A stretch of DNA of 9,958 bases from Actinomycetes bacterium. GTDB taxonomy: Bacteria; Actinomycetota; Thermoleophilia; RBG-16-64-13. Below the pieces are notes generated by a model. The model saw only the letters and a list, made by a program, of their open reading frames with translations, was not told the origin of the DNA and made no database searches. Shown piece after piece: positions 1 to 6,029 of this stretch. A program made the position numbers and the translations under genes. Location: NCBI GenBank assembly GCA_021815245.1, contig JAKAHF010000033.1, positions 1 through 9,958 on the forward strand. Direction: 5' to 3'. Every line of letters starts with the position of its first letter. Within the stretch, counting starts at the first letter, position 1.

Positions 1-189
1 CCGATCTCCGACCCGGGGCAGCTCGTAGGCCATGGCCTCCATGATCTCCGAACTGGGAGTGATGGGATACCCGGCGAAGAAACGCACTCCGGCATCCAGA
101 GCGCCGAGCGCGCAGGCCCGGTTGCCTTGAACCAGCAGGCTACTCTGGTCGATCTTCTCGCGGAGCAGATGGCCGTGCCACAGTTCCAT
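1..189 (-). CDS. korA: 2-oxoacid:ferredoxin oxidoreductase, alpha subunit (N-terminal part)
   Basis: The 63 visible codons read leftward off the window edge and start at the ATG on 189-187. After about 17 residues comes LLVQGNRACALGALDAG and then FFAGYPITPSSEI. This is the N-terminal signature of the pyrimidine/ThDP-binding domain I of 2-oxoacid:ferredoxin oxidoreductases (KorA/VorB/PorA type). These cytoplasmic, oxygen-sensitive enzymes decarboxylate a 2-oxoacid to the acyl-CoA and reduce ferredoxin. The GN and GYPITPSSEI motifs are typical of 2-oxoglutarate (KorA) and branched-chain (VorB) enzymes. Substrate cannot be decided from 63 residues, so the symbol is provisional. A GAAGAG stretch lies just before the start. 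The gene begins 28 nt after the stop of the small membrane-protein gene on the same strand, so co-transcription is possible. The rest, including any beta subunit, lies outside the window. Confidence 0.85.
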   Translation of the reverse strand, partial: MELWHGHLLREKIDQSSLLVQGNRACALGALDAGVRFFAGYPITPSSEIMEAMAYELPRVGDR

Positions 190-217
190 CGCTCTTCGAG
201 CATAGCACCGAGGAGGC

Positions 218-532
218 CTACATCCGCCTGCGCATCTCGATGTGGTGGCGCTCGGCTTGAGCAACACGGGCAAGTAGGCCGAGAAAGATGGCCGCGGCGA
301 GGTATCGCGTGCCTGGTTCCTCGGTGAGGGCGAGCGCGGCGAACGCCATGGCGCCGAGTACCAAGAGCGCCATGGCGAAACCGAGGAGCATCTCGAGCGT
401 GGTGGCCGCGCTGGCTGCGTCCGGCGACGCCGACCATGGGTGCTCATCGGGTCCGCCGTCGTCGCGCCACTCGCGATGATCAGCCGTATCGGCCTCTTCG
501 AACGCACGCGCCTCTTCCCCATGCTGCTGCAT
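218..532 (-). CDS. small two-helix membrane protein, paralogue of 3674-3982
   Basis: Function unknown. The protein is 104 residues with an acidic, charged N-terminus (1-40), two predicted membrane helices (about 46-69 and 76-93), and a basic C-terminal tail ending RRRM. The second helix runs into LGLLARVAQAERHHIEMRRR. This matches FGILARLAQAARLNLEARRR in the protein at 3674-3982, and both also begin with a (D/E)EARAFEEA-like segment, so the two are paralogues. The ATG at 532 is preferred over the upstream start at 631 because it has an AGGGGGG ribosome site 5 nt upstream and aligns with the paralogue's start. The product is probably an inner-membrane protein with both termini in the cytoplasm. 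It precedes the 2-oxoacid oxidoreductase gene by 28 nt, but nothing in its sequence links it to that enzyme. Confidence 0.6.
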   Translation of the reverse strand: MQQHGEEARAFEEADTADHREWRDDGGPDEHPWSASPDAASAATTLEMLLGFAMALLVLGAMAFAALALTEEPGTRYLAAAIFLGLLARVAQAERHHIEMRRRM

Positions 533-632
533 GGCGCCCCCCTGTTCTTGTCGACCACAACTACGACGAGGCGGACTATACACTTCTGCGACGTGTGACC
601 ACGAGCGGGGCCCCCATTCCTCCTGTGGCAAA

Positions 633-650
633 GGCGGCGGAAGGGCCGCC
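633..650 (-). terminator. possible weak terminator hairpin after the zinc-ribbon ORF
   Basis: A perfect 6-bp inverted repeat (GGCGGC / GCCGCC) with a 6-nt loop lies 15 nt beyond the stop of the minus-strand zinc-ribbon ORF. On the minus strand it is followed by TTTGCC. The position suits a terminator, but the T tract is only three bases, so it would be weak. Confidence 0.3.
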
Positions 651-664
651 TCACCGGGTTGTCT

Positions 665-889
665 CTAGAGCTTCTCTCCGCACTGCTCGCAGAAGGGCGT
701 CCTCGACTGAATCGGCGACCCGCACTTCCGGCACCCGCACTTCCGGCAGAAGCCGGGGGTCTTTCCGCCTCCGTGGTACTCGAGCGGGACGTTTTCGGGA
801 TTGACGAGCGTCCGGGTGAGTACCCACTGGGTCTCCAGCGGGTTCTTGTGTGCCTGGAGTGACCTTGGAACGCGAACCAAAGATGTCAC
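665..889 (-). CDS. short zinc-ribbon protein with a duplicated CRKCG unit
   Basis: The 74-residue ORF ends in a zinc ribbon. Cys48, 51, 53, 56, 67 and 70 lie in FCRKCGCRKCGSP followed by PFCEQCGEKL. Without the repeated CRKCG, the tail would be a standard CxxC-x10-CxxC ribbon of the kind found at the ends of many small bacterial proteins; these bind one zinc and usually mediate protein or nucleic-acid contacts. The start is uncertain. The first in-frame start is a GTG at 889 with no clear ribosome site, and an in-frame stop lies only four codons further upstream. Residues 1-45 match nothing I recognise. The upstream side borders the decayed ssb copy (920-1125), so this may be the 3' remnant of a longer gene. 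Zinc-ribbon identity is fairly secure; a functional gene is not. Confidence 0.45.
   Translation of the reverse strand: MTSLVRVPRSLQAHKNPLETQWVLTRTLVNPENVPLEYHGGGKTPGFCRKCGCRKCGSPIQSRTPFCEQCGEKL
719..748. repeat. 15-bp perfect tandem duplication inside the zinc ribbon
   Basis: The unit CCCGCACTTCCGGCA occurs twice head to tail (719-733 and 734-748). Its length is five codons, so the reading frame is kept and the residues CRKCG are doubled. This looks like a recent replication-slippage event. Confidence 0.85.
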
Positions 890-919
890 TGGCCATGACG
901 CTCACACGAGGGTCGGCAC

Positions 920-1125
920 GTTTCCACCTTTGGTTGCATTCCCCCCCGCGCCACCTGCCGGTACTCTGCGATCCCCCGGACCTCATGAACAGCGTGCATC
1001 TGATCGGTCGTCTGCCGCCCGACGTGGAGGTCAAGGAGGTGAACGGCGACTCCAAGGTCAGCAGCTTCATTCTGGCCGTGGACCGCAATGCAGAAGAGGC
1101 GGACTTCGCAATTCTGCATACCAAA
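920..1125 (+). pseudogene. ssb: decayed 5' fragment of a single-stranded-DNA-binding protein gene (copy 1)
   Basis: From the ATG at 985 the plus strand reads MNSVHLIGRLPPDVEV, then a segment ending SSFILAVDRN and EEADF. This is the first strand-turn-strand part of an OB-fold SSB. Similarity fades after about 40 residues, where IPVVVWGK-type sequence is expected, and the frame continues into low-complexity Arg/Ala sequence. A full SSB is about 110-180 residues, so this is a truncated remnant. No ribosome site precedes the ATG. The tract at 920-942 (GTTTCCACC...GGTTGCATTCC) is shared with copy 2, so the duplicated segment included DNA upstream of the gene. The fragment lies between the zinc-ribbon ORF and the 3' end of the large lipoprotein gene, in a stretch of about 310 bp (890-1199) where I see nothing else. 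Confidence 0.6.
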
Positions 1126-1199
1126 GGCCCGGGCCGAGCAAGAGCGGCTTCAGAGGCGGCGGGTGCCCGGGGCCACCGCCGGCGGTGGCGAGATACGGC

Positions 1200-2642
1200 T
1201 CAACCTTCGCCGTAGTTGGTGATTGTCCAGGACTGCCTCTGGCTATCCCAGTTCAGGTCATAGGTCCAGTTGTAGCGGCCGGATTCCATGCTGAGCGGGG
1301 CGTCCAAGGGAACGAAGTCGAACGTGACTGAGTACGAGCAATGAGATGACGAGCTCTTGAGCTGCTTTCGGTCGATGATCTGGAGAGATTTCGCCGGCTC
1401 GGGCACCAGGTTGGAGAACGTGGCGGACAGGTACAACCTGACTTCCTGCCACTTGCCCCTCTCCCAGGCGGAGAAGTAGGCCCGCAGGACCGACTCGGGA
1501 TCATGGCGATCGACGAGGTTCAGCGTCTGCGCGCCGGGCGGCGTCGTGCCCGCTGGTTTCTGGTAGAACCAGTCGAGTTGTCCTTCCGCGTCTTGGACTT
1601 CAGTCCCCTCGGCGACTGATACCTCGCCCACGTCCGGGTGGGCCCGCAACGTGCTCGCGACACTCTCCGACTGGGATACGTCCTTCAGCCAGATCTCGAG
1701 AGTCGGGCTCGCATTGGCCTGCGCCCCGGGAATCTCGGCCGGGATGTCTTTGAACTCGTTCGCCATGGCCGCCTTGGCTTGCTCCAAGCTGACGAAGTCG
1801 ACCTTCGCCACCTGGGACATCGCCGCGATCTCGGCCAGGAGGCTACTCGCGTCTCCCGCTGATGCCTTCAAGGAGGCGGTGACGTCGGGGTCGTACAGAC
1901 GCACTTCCGCCTCGTCGAGCAGATCCTCGGCTTGTGAGCTCGGGGACGGATAGCCCGGGTCAGCCACGAGGTCGGCGCCATCTCCGTCGCGAGGGTTTAT
2001 CACGGAGGGGCCGAAGACCTCCTCCACCCCGGCCCGCCCTTCTATCTTGCGCGCGAACTTGGTCGCGGCCGCCGGGCTTCTGTCTTTCAGCCATACTTCA
2101 AGCATGGCCGGGCACCGCTCGCTCTGCTCACTCTCGAGCGCGGCCATATCCTCGGGGGAATTCTTGAAGATCTCCTTCTGCAGGGCCAACATCTCGTCCT
2201 TGCTCACGTACGTCACCCTCACGACCTCGGCCATCCCCATGAGCTCTTTCTCGAGGACGCTGACGTGCGTCGGAGGATCGTTCAGGAAGACCGCGATGTC
2301 CGGGGAGTCGCTGGTCACCGCACCGAAGGGCCAGGGGGTGAGTGCCCAGGTTCCGTCGGCCAGGCCGGTGCGCACCTGATCGAACTTCTGGAGAACCCGG
2401 ACCTCGGCCGCGCTGAGTCGCACGTCAGAAGTCGGGGTGTTGCCAGCGCTTGGAGTAGATGCCTCAGTGCTGGATGAAGTCGAGACGTCGACGGGAGCAG
2501 AGGTTGAGGGTGTCGCGTCGGTCGGCGAGAAACTGGTCGAAGAAGATAGGGCGGCCGGCTGCGAAGGGCCACAGCCAACGATGGTCGCCACGGTGAGAAG
2601 GACGGCGGCCAACAGACCGAAATAGACGCGCTGGTGTCTCAC
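1200..2642 (-). CDS. lipoprotein with two tandem FtsX extracellular-type domains and an NTF2/DUF4829-like C-terminus
   Basis: The protein is 480 residues. Residues 1-24 are a lipoprotein signal (RHQR n-region, hydrophobic core, lipobox I-V-G-C with Cys24). A Ser/Thr/Pro-rich linker follows to about 72. Residues 115-212 resemble the extracellular domain of the divisome protein FtsX, with IAVFLND, the V-V-R-V-T-Y-V-S-K-D-E strand, LEVWLKD and GVEEV. Residues 243-346 repeat the plan (EVRLYD, KVDFVSLEQA, LEIWLKD, VGEVSV). Residues 380-478 (DPESVLRAYFSAWERGKWQEVRLYLS...WTITNYGEG) look like an NTF2-like/DUF4829 module. The FtsX permease helices and the FtsE ATPase are absent, so cell-division function is unproven; a peptidoglycan-hydrolase-binding or surface role is inference. 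The GTG start at 2642 has GAGAGGGG upstream and aligns with the start of the neighbouring lipoprotein gene, which lies 73 nt upstream on the same strand and probably shares its transcript. Confidence 0.75.
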   Translation of the reverse strand: MRHQRVYFGLLAAVLLTVATIVGCGPSQPAALSSSTSFSPTDATPSTSAPVDVSTSSSTEASTPSAGNTPTSDVRLSAAEVRVLQKFDQVRTGLADGTWALTPWPFGAVTSDSPDIAVFLNDPPTHVSVLEKELMGMAEVVRVTYVSKDEMLALQKEIFKNSPEDMAALESEQSERCPAMLEVWLKDRSPAAATKFARKIEGRAGVEEVFGPSVINPRDGDGADLVADPGYPSPSSQAEDLLDEAEVRLYDPDVTASLKASAGDASSLLAEIAAMSQVAKVDFVSLEQAKAAMANEFKDIPAEIPGAQANASPTLEIWLKDVSQSESVASTLRAHPDVGEVSVAEGTEVQDAEGQLDWFYQKPAGTTPPGAQTLNLVDRHDPESVLRAYFSAWERGKWQEVRLYLSATFSNLVPEPAKSLQIIDRKQLKSSSSHCSYSVTFDFVPLDAPLSMESGRYNWTYDLNWDSQRQSWTITNYGEG

Positions 2643-2659
2643 GCTAGCCCCTCTCCCGC

Positions 2660-2674
2660 GCCGCTCAGAGCGGC
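2660..2674 (-). other. hairpin between the two lipoprotein genes
   Basis: A perfect GCCGCT/AGCGGC stem with a 3-nt loop lies 17 nt upstream of the large lipoprotein start. No T tract follows on the minus strand, so it is not a standard terminator. It could affect mRNA stability or ribosome access within a two-gene transcript. Confidence 0.35.
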
Positions 2675-2715
2675 TTCGTTGGTGATCTGGCAGGGCGCCA
2701 GCGCTCGGCGTCCCG

Positions 2716-3327
2716 TCATGCGGTCCACAGCTCCACCTCGCCCTGGACCGTCCAGCCCCCGGCCGTCTTCTTGAGCAACATCACGTGGCCGGCATTGTCG
2801 TCCAGATAGAGGACGGCCGTGTCCTTCGCTGCGTTGAAGCCGATGCGCGAGATCCTGACGCTGCCTAGCGAGCCAGGGTACTTCTTCGAAAAGGCGTCGA
2901 AGCCGGTCCCGCCCGGCCAGCCCAAGGCTGCCTCATCCTCGCCCACAAGGGTGTAATCCACGCTGAGATCGAACCTGCGCTCCAGTGCCAGCGGCGTTTG
3001 GACCTTGGCCGAAAAATCGCTCACGATGTCGTCACCGAGCTCCGGCCACTGATACTTGATGGCGTTCAGACAATCGCCCAGGACGAAGTAGTCCGCATCC
3101 GGCACTTCGGTGAAGTCCTGAATGACGATCAACGACCACCGGTAGTCGTCGATGAACACCTTCTGGATCAGGGCGCTGTAGACCGCGTAGTCCTCGCTAA
3201 GGTCGTCGGCGAATGTGGTCGACGCGGTGACGGTCGCCGGCGCTAGAGCGGTGCCGCAGCCCAGCATGGTCGTCCCCGCAACGAGGACCGCGACGATCAA
3301 ACCGCGATAGAACCGCTGGTGCCTCAC
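2716..3327 (-). CDS. lipoprotein of unknown function
   Basis: The protein is 203 residues from the GTG at 3327, chosen because AAGGAGGGGG lies 5 nt upstream and the signal peptide then begins at once. An upstream ATG at 3384 would add 19 non-hydrophobic residues. Residues 1-24 are a lipoprotein signal peptide (RHQR, hydrophobic stretch, lipobox M-L-G-C with Cys24). They match the next lipoprotein (1200-2642) in the RHQR motif and in the position of the Cys. The mature part resembles a widespread uncharacterised family: YSALIQKVF near the N-terminus, FDAFSKKYPGSLGSVRISRIGFN in the middle, then AVLYLDD, VMLLKK and a closing GGWTVQGEVELW. Anchoring to the outer face of the membrane is expected. 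I know of no biochemical role. It is probably the first gene of a two-gene unit with the larger lipoprotein. Confidence 0.7.
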   Translation of the reverse strand: MRHQRFYRGLIVAVLVAGTTMLGCGTALAPATVTASTTFADDLSEDYAVYSALIQKVFIDDYRWSLIVIQDFTEVPDADYFVLGDCLNAIKYQWPELGDDIVSDFSAKVQTPLALERRFDLSVDYTLVGEDEAALGWPGGTGFDAFSKKYPGSLGSVRISRIGFNAAKDTAVLYLDDNAGHVMLLKKTAGGWTVQGEVELWTA

Positions 3328-3545
3328 GTAGTCCCCCTCCTTGCGGCGTCCCCAGGCGCGAACGGCAAACCCGATCGAGCCCACGCATCTGTGACTCTAC
3401 TACCAGCGGGGCGGTTTTCGAGAAGCGCCGCATGCACACATGATCCTACTGGAGGCATGCCGCGATTCCGTAGGTTACGGCGCGACGAACTACACCGGCT
3501 CCTGCGTGGTGACGGGTCTGCCCAACGAGACGGTGCACGCGTCGC

Positions 3546-3659
3546 GTTTCCACCCTTGGTTGTGTTCCGCGCCGGCTGGCCACCGACGTGGAGGTCAAGG
3601 AGGTGAACGGGGGCTCCAAGGTCTCGAGCTTCATCCTAGCAGTGGATCGCAATCAGTAA
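3546..3659 (+). pseudogene. ssb: decayed fragment of a single-stranded-DNA-binding protein gene (copy 2)
   Basis: From 3573 the plus strand reads RLATDVEVKEVNGG then SKVSSFILAVDRNQ and a TAA stop (3657-3659). This is the same SSB segment as in copy 1, about 85% identical over roughly 85 bp by eye. The upstream tract at 3546-3568 matches 920-942 of copy 1 in 20 of 23 positions, but about 60 bp between that tract and the SSB codons are missing, including the start codon. The piece cannot encode an SSB. It lies between the lipoprotein start (3327) and the 3' end of the small membrane-protein gene (3674). In the remaining gene-free stretch 3328-3545 I see the lipoprotein's ribosome site and no convincing promoter. 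Confidence 0.6.
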
Positions 3660-3673
3660 GAGGCCCGTTGCGA

Positions 3674-3982
3674 TCAGCGCTGCCGCCTGCGCGCCTCGAG
3701 GTTGAGTCGCGCCGCCTGAGCGAGGCGGGCCAAGATGCCGAACACCGCGCCGGCGGCAAAGAGGGCGGCCTGCTGAATGGCCGAGTCAATGTGGCCGGTC
3801 TCGAGGAATCCCCAGACAAGCATCGCGACGGCCGCCAAGACGAAGAGGACGGTCAAGACGCCGTAGAACAGCTCCGTGCCGGTCATCCTATCGGCCGGGT
3901 CGATCGGCTGCGACTGCCACGCCGCGCGGCGTGCTCGCTCGGCTTCCTCGAAGGCACGTTCTTCGGCATCGTTGCGTTGCAC
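3674..3982 (-). CDS. small two-helix membrane protein, paralogue of 218-532
   Basis: The protein is 102 residues from the GTG at 3982, which has AAGGAGGGG 3-4 nt upstream; the upstream start at 4030 lacks such a site. A charged N-terminal region (DAEERAFEEAERARRAAW) is followed by membrane helices at about 38-60 and 70-88, then a basic tail (LARLAQAARLNLEARRRQR). The end of the second helix and the tail match the protein at 218-532, as does the AFEEA segment, so the pair are paralogues. The ribosome-site region (GTCCCC-TCCTTGCGG on the plus strand, about 3984-3999) is nearly identical to that of the lipoprotein at 3327. A minus-strand promoter candidate lies at 4049-4077. Function is unknown; a small envelope or stress-related membrane protein is a guess. 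Confidence 0.65.
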   Translation of the reverse strand: MQRNDAEERAFEEAERARRAAWQSQPIDPADRMTGTELFYGVLTVLFVLAAVAMLVWGFLETGHIDSAIQQAALFAAGAVFGILARLAQAARLNLEARRRQR

Positions 3983-4048
3983 GGTCCCCTCCTTGCGGAT
4001 ATGTGAGTCTGCCGCCTGCCCCCGCCGCACGTACGCACAGTGACGTCA

Positions 4049-4077
4049 AGGCTAGGGCTGCATGGTAGGGCTGTCAA
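4049..4077 (-). promoter_or_regulatory. sigma-70-type promoter candidate for the small membrane protein
   Basis: On the minus strand a perfect TTGACA (4077-4072) is followed after 17 nt by TAGCCT (4054-4049), a moderate -10 match. It lies about 65 nt upstream of the GTG at 3982, the right distance and direction. Confidence 0.45.
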
Positions 4078-4160
4078 GAATGACCATAGTTCGCCCGCGA
4101 ATCGCACATCGGTCTACAGGAAGCGCCGTTCTGTTTGGGTGTAATCGTTCGACTCATTGG

Positions 4161-4189
4161 CTAAAGAACTTCCCCATACGGGACGATAG
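4161..4189 (+). promoter_or_regulatory. possible sigma-28 (flagellar) promoter for the chemoreceptor gene
   Basis: CTAAAG (4161-4166) is followed by GACGATAG (4182-4189). This resembles the sigma-28/FliA/SigD consensus TAAA-N15-GCCGATAA, matching 6 of 8 in the -10 element with a spacing one base longer. Chemoreceptor genes are classic sigma-28 targets, which supports the call. Transcription from here would give a leader of about 255 nt before the ATG at 4451. Confidence 0.45.
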
Positions 4190-4197
4190 AGAGAATA

Positions 4198-4251
4198 CAT
4201 GCGCCAGCTGGGAGAGCAGCGCATGGCCTCAGTCCGGCGGCATCGCGCCGG
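4198..4251 (+). other. two hairpins in the chemoreceptor mRNA leader
   Basis: CATGCGC (4198-4204) pairs with GCGCATG (4219-4225), with a possible inner GCT/AGC pairing. CCGGCG (4234-4239) then pairs with CGCCGG (4246-4251). They begin just after the candidate sigma-28 promoter, at the expected 5' end of the transcript. I could not match the region to a known riboswitch. Further down, GCCATGTCGCCG occurs at 4290 and again exactly 80 nt later at 4370. I see no gene in the 420-bp stretch 4031-4450. Confidence 0.35.
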
Positions 4252-4450
4252 GAACTCCAGGGGGATAGCAGCGCTGTCTGTGCGGCCGTGCCATGTCGCC
4301 GATGCATTCAGTGCGGCTGAATGAGCGGGAAGTGTGGTTGAACTTGAGTCGTGTGCCGGAAACCCGGGAGCCATGTCGCCGGAAGGGCGTGCCGGCGGGG
4401 CCGACTCGCAAGGAGCGGGGGCCAGTTGTGTTCAGAGAGAGGGTCACGGC

Positions 4451-5914
4451 ATGACGATTGTTCGACGCATCATCTTGGGCTACCTGGGCCTGATCGTGTT
4501 CGGACTTGCGCTGGCGGGCGTGGGGCTCGGCTCAACGCTGTTCTTCCAGGCTGGTTTTCAGGAGTACACGGCAAGCACGACGGAGCAGATAGCGTCCGCA
4601 TACCAGATCATCGACGCGGAGTCGAGCATGGGCGTATACGCGCTCTTGGCTATCGGCGATCAGAACGGTCGGTCGGCATTCACGGCTCAGATGGACACGG
4701 TATACGCCTCGGCCAAGGAGATGCTGGACGTCGCGGAATCCCTGGACGCGGGCGACGAGACCCAAACAGCGGCCGTCGAGCACATTCGAGCCACCCTCGA
4801 TCAGTACTACCAGGCCGCCGGCGCGGCGATCGCGCTTGCGGCGACCGATCAGGCACAGGCGGTCGCCACATTCAGCCAGGACGCGCTTCCGCTTGCGCAG
4901 CAGATCGAAGACGACGCGACCGCGTACCTGCAGCAGGAGGAAGCCTTGCAGGCCACTCTCCATGACCACGTCGACGGCATCGCCACAACCATGCTGATCG
5001 TGCTCATCGCCCTCGTCGTGGTCGGCATCGGCTGTGCCCTGTCGCTCGCCTTCTTCATAAGCAGGAGCATCGGCCGGCAGCTGCGCTCCGCGACCAGAAG
5101 CCTGAGCAGTTCGGCCTCCGAACTCCTGGCCGTCGCAGCCCAGGTGGCGGCAGGGGCCGCTCAGACCGCGACCTCCTCCAATGAGACCACGGTCACGGTC
5201 GAAGAGGTCAAGCAGACCGCCCAGTTGGCGCACGAGAAGGCGGCCGGTGTCGCGGACAGCGCACAGGAACTGGCTCAACTCGCCGAAGAGGGACGTGGCT
5301 CGGTAGAGGCGACCGTGGGCGGCATCGAACGGATGCGGGTCGAGATAGGCGTGGTCGCCGAGACCATCAACCGGCTGAGCGACCAGACCAGCGCGATCGG
5401 CGACATAATCACCACCGTCAGCGATCTCGCCGATCAGTCGAACCTTCTATCGGTGAACGCCTCGATCGAGGCGGCCAAGGCCGGCGAACACGGCAAGGGC
5501 TTCACCGTGGTAGCCCAGGAGGTCAAGAGCCTGGCCGAGCAGTCCAAGCAGGCCGTCACTCAGGTGCGCACGATCCTCAGCGAGATCCAGAAAGCCAGCA
5601 GCCGGGCCGTGGAGGCTGCCGAGCAGAGCCAGGAGGCCATTGAGGCCGCCAGGCTGCAGTCGCTTACGACAGGTGAGGCTGCGCAGTCGGTGGCCGAGAC
5701 GGCGGACGAAGCCGCCCAGGCGGCGGTGCAGATCTCCGCGTCGAGTAGACAGCAATTGGCCGGCATGGAGCAGATAAGCCAGGCGATCGACAATATCAGC
5801 CAGGCAGCCACCCAGTCGGTGAGCGGCACCCGTCAGGTCGAACAAGAAGTGAAACAGCTCCAGGAACTGGCCGGGAGACTTAGGCGCCTCGTCGAATCGG
5901 AGGCCACGGCCTAG
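4451..5914 (+). CDS. methyl-accepting chemotaxis protein lacking a HAMP domain
   Basis: The protein is 487 residues from the ATG at 4451, chosen because GAGAGGG precedes it and the first membrane helix then starts at residue 8; an earlier in-frame ATG at 4334 would add 39 non-hydrophobic residues. Layout: membrane helix 8-32; extracytoplasmic helical domain 33-178, probably a four-helix-bundle sensor; membrane helix 179-204; cytoplasmic coiled coil to the end. The conserved hairpin tip is at about 318-366 (DLADQSNLLSVNASIEAAKAG followed by GKGFTVVAQEVKSLAEQS), the site that contacts CheA and CheW. After the second helix, ISRSIGRQLR looks like the start of a HAMP, but the coiled coil follows directly. 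The two arms of about 130 and 145 residues are nearly equal, leaving no room for HAMP. There is no CheR-binding pentapeptide at the C-terminus. The ligand is unknown. The nearby polyphenol operon makes an aromatic attractant conceivable, but the genes are convergent and separately controlled. Confidence 0.92.
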   Translation: MTIVRRIILGYLGLIVFGLALAGVGLGSTLFFQAGFQEYTASTTEQIASAYQIIDAESSMGVYALLAIGDQNGRSAFTAQMDTVYASAKEMLDVAESLDAGDETQTAAVEHIRATLDQYYQAAGAAIALAATDQAQAVATFSQDALPLAQQIEDDATAYLQQEEALQATLHDHVDGIATTMLIVLIALVVVGIGCALSLAFFISRSIGRQLRSATRSLSSSASELLAVAAQVAAGAAQTATSSNETTVTVEEVKQTAQLAHEKAAGVADSAQELAQLAEEGRGSVEATVGGIERMRVEIGVVAETINRLSDQTSAIGDIITTVSDLADQSNLLSVNASIEAAKAGEHGKGFTVVAQEVKSLAEQSKQAVTQVRTILSEIQKASSRAVEAAEQSQEAIEAARLQSLTTGEAAQSVAETADEAAQAAVQISASSRQQLAGMEQISQAIDNISQAATQSVSGTRQVEQEVKQLQELAGRLRRLVESEATA

Positions 5915-5944
5915 CCGAGGGCGCCAGCCTGCGTCACCCGATCG

Positions 5945-5986
5945 AACAGAAGGGGCCTGCTTCGAACGAAGCAGGCCCCTTCTGTT
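5945..5986. terminator. bidirectional intrinsic terminator
   Basis: A perfect 20-bp inverted repeat with a 2-nt centre (5945-5964 and 5967-5986) begins 30 nt after the chemoreceptor stop and ends 43 nt before the end of the convergent regulator gene. The core GGGGCCTGC/GCAGGCCCC is flanked by AACAGAA and TTCTGTT, so each strand has a T-rich 3' arm. It can therefore end transcription from both sides. Confidence 0.85.
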
Positions 5987-6029
5987 TCCGGATCCGAGAT
6001 TACGACCCGCGACGCGACGTCCCGCGAGC

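Noticed and set aside
3440..4006. 188-codon plus-strand ORF
   Set aside because: It runs through the ssb remnant in the wrong frame and is then antisense to the small membrane-protein gene, with no recognisable domain.
4334..4450. Upstream in-frame start for the chemoreceptor
   Set aside because: It would put 39 polar, Gly/Ala-rich residues before the first membrane helix; the ATG at 4451 has a ribosome site and gives a normal receptor N-terminus.
4190..4450. Cyclic di-GMP or other known riboswitch in the chemoreceptor leader
   Set aside because: I looked for the conserved GEMM-type motifs and did not find them; the hairpins alone do not support a named class.
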